Source of the DNA: Cytophagales bacterium | Lineage (GTDB): Bacteria; Bacteroidota; Bacteroidia; Cytophagales; UBA9547 | DNA length: 8,593 nt | Assembly: GCA_013298205.1 (NCBI GenBank) | Contig: JAAFJZ010000094.1 | Coordinates: 1-8,593 of the forward strand | Reading direction: 5' to 3' | The notes under the pieces: model-generated | The model's input: only the letters and a program-made list of their open reading frames with translations | What the model was told of the DNA's origin: nothing | The model's database searches: none | Made by a program: the position numbers and the translations under genes | Part shown: one piece after another, positions 6,903-8,593 of the stretch | Layout of the letters: each line of letters opens with the position of its first letter | Numbering within the stretch: position 1 is the first letter of the stretch

Positions 6903-7334
6903 ATGAACGCACAAAAAAACGCACAAAATCCATTGGAAGACATCAAAGTCAATATAAAAATTAAGCTTTCTATGCTCTGGACGAGTTTTATGTTTCTTTA
7001 TATTTATGTGGATTATTTTCACTTATATATGCCAGGTTGTATAAAAGATATTTTGGCAGGAAAAGTATTTGTGTTTGAGATTTCTTATGTATTCTTAATG
7101 GTAGCTATGTTTTTTGTAGCGATTCCTGTACTGATGATTTTCCTTTCTGCTGCCCTACCGGCTAAAGTAAATCGATTGACAAATATCATTATTGCCTCGG
7201 TATTTATTCCTTATATGTTATTTAATTTGGTAGGAGAAGCGTGGTTGCACATGTATTTTGCTGCAGCAATAGAAGTCTTTTTACTTGTACTAATTATCGT
7301 TTATGCTTGGAAATGGCCTTATAATGAAGCATAA
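6903..7334 (+). CDS. DUF6326-type four-helix membrane protein
   Basis: This 143-aa protein has a hydrophilic N-terminus of about 20 residues and then four predicted membrane helices at about 22-42, 60-84, 92-110 and 114-136. Characteristic residues are KLSMLW at 21-26, YIYVDYFHLYMPG at 33-45, IPVLMIFLSAALPAKVNR at 74-91 and the end YAWKW at 134-138. I match these to DUF6326, a family of small integral membrane proteins without known function. There is no signal peptide, so helix 1 serves as anchor. The gene stands alone on its strand: an upstream stem-loop separates it from the lipoprotein gene, and it converges with the YceI gene. No convincing -7 element was found in its 118-bp upstream gap. 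The ATG at 6903 gives the full family-length N-terminus. Confidence 0.78.
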   Translation: MNAQKNAQNPLEDIKVNIKIKLSMLWTSFMFLYIYVDYFHLYMPGCIKDILAGKVFVFEISYVFLMVAMFFVAIPVLMIFLSAALPAKVNRLTNIIIASVFIPYMLFNLVGEAWLHMYFAAAIEVFLLVLIIVYAWKWPYNEA

Positions 7335-7347
7335 AAAACTCTAAAAT

Positions 7348-7405
7348 TTTATTTACACATACACCTTAGTTGGCTTAAAATAACTAAGGTGTATGTGTAA
7401 ATAAA
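7348..7405. terminator. Bidirectional terminator, perfect 24-bp inverted repeat
   Basis: The arms at 7348-7371 and 7382-7405 are perfectly complementary over 24 bp around a 10-nt loop. The structure fills the gap between two convergent genes, beginning 13 bp after the stop of the membrane-protein gene and ending 2 bp before the stop codon of the yceI-type gene. TTTATTTA at the edges of the stem supplies T-rich ends in both directions. Confidence 0.85.
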
Positions 7406-7407
7406 GA

Positions 7408-8001
7408 TTATTTTGTAGTAACCAAACTCACAGTTAATGTAAAATCATTGCTAATGGCTTTGTCTCCTAAATTATCAAAAAAGCTTGAAGAGCCATATTT
7501 TACATCAAATTTTGTGCGATCTATAGTGAGTATTGCATCAGCTACTATTGATGTTTTATTCATTTTGATTTTTGCTGGGAAACTAATTTCTTGAGAAATT
7601 CCTTTAATAGTTAGTTTTCCTTTGCAATCAATTTGGTTTGCAGACTTAACAGTGGTAGAAATAATCTCTAACGTTGAAGTTGGGAATTTATCAGTACCAA
7701 AAAAATCGTCATTTTTTAAATGCCCAATTAATTTGCCATTGTAATCTGCATCTTTTAAGTCAGTACAAGTCATGCTGTTCATGTCAATTACAAATATACC
7801 AGATTTGACACTTTTTCCATCAGTAACTAAAGAGCCAGATTTTAAAGTAATGTTTCCTGTATGTTCTCCCGTTACTTTTTTTCCTAACCATACGATTTTT
7901 GATTTGCTTACATCTGCTTTATAAGTAAAATCTGCAAATGTAAATGATAGAATTAAAAACGAAACGAACAGGGCGGTAATGTAATATTTTGATGTTTTCA
8001 T
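7408..8001 (-). CDS. YceI-family periplasmic lipid-binding-type protein
   Basis: This 197-aa protein has a signal peptide (K at 2 and 5, hydrophobic core about 8-20, probable cleavage after TFA at 21-23). The mature 174 residues form the YceI lipocalin-like barrel: KSKIVWLGKKVTGEHTG at 33-49, GIFVIDMNSMTCTDL at 68-82, the family signature GHLKNDDFFGTDKFPTSTLEI at about 93-113, GKLTIKGISQEISFPA at 128-143, and IDRTKFDVKYGS at 160-171. YceI proteins bind isoprenoid or other apolar chains in the periplasm. Bacteroidota genomes often carry several with unclear roles, so I give no gene symbol. Its stop is 2 bp from the shared terminator. It is transcribed away from hemF, and the 206-bp spacer contains both promoters. 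No clear -7 element was found on this strand. Confidence 0.93.
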   Translation of the reverse strand: MKTSKYYITALFVSFLILSFTFADFTYKADVSKSKIVWLGKKVTGEHTGNITLKSGSLVTDGKSVKSGIFVIDMNSMTCTDLKDADYNGKLIGHLKNDDFFGTDKFPTSTLEIISTTVKSANQIDCKGKLTIKGISQEISFPAKIKMNKTSIVADAILTIDRTKFDVKYGSSSFFDNLGDKAISNDFTLTVSLVTTK

Positions 8002-8030
8002 TTGATAAATGTTTTTGGGTTTAAGTTAAA

Positions 8031-8047
8031 TTGTAATGCTTTTACAA
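8031..8047. promoter_or_regulatory. Small inverted repeat upstream of the yceI-type gene
   Basis: TTGTAA-TGCTT-TTACAA is a perfect 6+6 dyad, 29 bp upstream of the YceI start codon. It could be a repressor site or a short leader hairpin. A dyad this small arises easily by chance in AT-rich DNA. Confidence 0.25.
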
Positions 8048-8125
8048 AAAACACATTCAATAAGTTCAATTTGATTTTTTTTCTACTCACTTAAATTAAA
8101 ATGATAGCTAAAAAGCAATTTTATC

Positions 8126-8133
8126 TATCTTTG
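8126..8133 (+). promoter_or_regulatory. hemF: Bacteroidota-type -7 promoter element for hemF
   Basis: TATCTTTG matches TAnnTTTG exactly and is on the coding strand of hemF, 74 bp upstream of its ATG. The upstream -33 TTG is missing at standard spacing (only ATG at 8101-8103). The predicted leader of roughly 70 nt contains the inverted repeat at 8155-8189. Confidence 0.5.
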
Positions 8134-8154
8134 CTAAACATAAGGAATTTCATA

Positions 8155-8189
8155 TATTCATTTGAATGAGCTTATCATTCAAATGAATA
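8155..8189. promoter_or_regulatory. 15-bp perfect inverted repeat in the hemF leader
   Basis: The arms at 8155-8169 and 8175-8189 are perfectly complementary around the 5-nt loop GCTTA. Each arm is itself nearly palindromic (ATTCATTTGAAT and ATTCAAATGAAT), so ATTCA occurs four times in alternating orientation. The right arm ends 18 bp before the hemF ATG. The upstream gene points the other way, so this is not a terminator for it. An operator pair or a leader RNA hairpin controlling hemF is the better reading. Confidence 0.6.
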
Positions 8190-8207
8190 AAGAATATTAA
8201 TTTAGGT

Positions 8208-8593
8208 ATGCTCACAAAAGAAGAAATAAGTAAAACTTTTTTAGATGTACAAGAATTTATTTGTTTAGAGTTGGAAAATGAAGATGGATTTTCAAAATTT
8301 CAGACAGACAATTGGTTACATCATTCTGGAGGAGGTGGTAAAAGCAAAGTGATTCAAAATGGAAACGTTTTTGAAAAAGGGGGTGTTAATTATTCAGCTG
8401 TAAAAGGCAAAACTCCAGAAAAATTACTTTCTTCTTTAGGCATCAATAATGCAAGCGAAAACTTCTATGCAACTGGTATTTCAATAGTTATGCATCCCAA
8501 AAACCCGTTCAATCCCATCATTCATATGAATGTGAGGTACTTTGAAATGTCTAATGGGATGTATTGGTTTGGAGGAGGGATAGATCTTACACC
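8208..8593 (+). CDS. hemF: Oxygen-dependent coproporphyrinogen III oxidase, 3' end cut by window edge
   Basis: HemF converts coproporphyrinogen III to protoporphyrinogen IX by two O2-dependent oxidative decarboxylations in heme synthesis, in the cytoplasm as a homodimer. The 128 visible residues carry the family hallmarks in order: W36, GGGG at 41-44, VFEKGGVNYSAVKG at 54-67, ATGISIVMHPKNP at 88-100, HMNVRYFE at 106-113 and WFGGGIDLT at 120-128. His106 aligns with the catalytic histidine of E. coli HemF. The known family length is about 300 residues, so less than half is present. Three normally basic positions around the GGGG loop look changed: the usual W-x-R is W-L-H, and GRSRV is GKSKV. 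The changes are conservative and the enzyme is probably active. The ATG at 8208 aligns with the normal N-terminus. A -7 element and a large inverted repeat lie upstream. Confidence 0.96.
   Translation, partial: MLTKEEISKTFLDVQEFICLELENEDGFSKFQTDNWLHHSGGGGKSKVIQNGNVFEKGGVNYSAVKGKTPEKLLSSLGINNASENFYATGISIVMHPKNPFNPIIHMNVRYFEMSNGMYWFGGGIDLT

Overview
The window looks like chromosomal DNA of an AT-rich member of the Bacteroidota. The evidence is a giant surface protein ending in a type IX secretion (T9SS) type-B sorting domain, promoters matching the Bacteroidota -7 consensus TAnnTTTG, no Shine-Dalgarno sequences, and families common in the phylum (Ig_7/MBG/GEVED modules, DUF6326, Bacteroidota-type YceI). 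Cytophagales or Flavobacteriia are the likeliest groups, but the sequence does not settle which.

Layout. (1) Positions 1-4680 hold the 3' part of a very large secreted, modular adhesin whose start lies outside the window. In order it has disulfide-type Ig-like modules in a higher-order tandem array (642-bp period), one Ig-like linker module, eight MBG-type modules, two more Ig/PKD-like modules, a GEVED domain and the CHU_C sorting domain. (2) Positions 4681-5104 are a 424-bp non-coding gap with a long stem-loop just after the adhesin and a GC-rich block resembling a dispersed intergenic element of Bacteroidota. (3) Positions 5105-6784 hold a Crp/Fnr-family regulator, then a small exported probable outer-membrane beta-barrel protein and a small lipoprotein that look co-transcribed. 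(4) Positions 6903-7334 encode a four-helix membrane protein of the DUF6326 type. It is convergent with a YceI-family periplasmic protein (7408-8001, minus) across a perfect 24-bp inverted repeat acting as a shared terminator. (5) From 8208 to the right edge runs the 5' part of hemF (oxygen-dependent coproporphyrinogen III oxidase). It is divergent from yceI and preceded by a good -7 element and a striking 15-bp inverted repeat in its leader.

How the genes relate. Apart from the beta-barrel/lipoprotein pair, these are mostly single-gene units. The regulator may control the downstream pair, because a 22-bp dyad sits about 42 bp upstream of the predicted transcription start. The adhesin is a stand-alone T9SS cargo with no PorP/SprF partner in view. 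I found no tRNA, rRNA, CRISPR array, transposase or phage gene, and no clear defence or other novel multi-gene system. The most interesting signals are the mosaic repeat structure of the adhesin, the dyad in the hemF leader, the dyad upstream of the beta-barrel gene and the GC-rich element.
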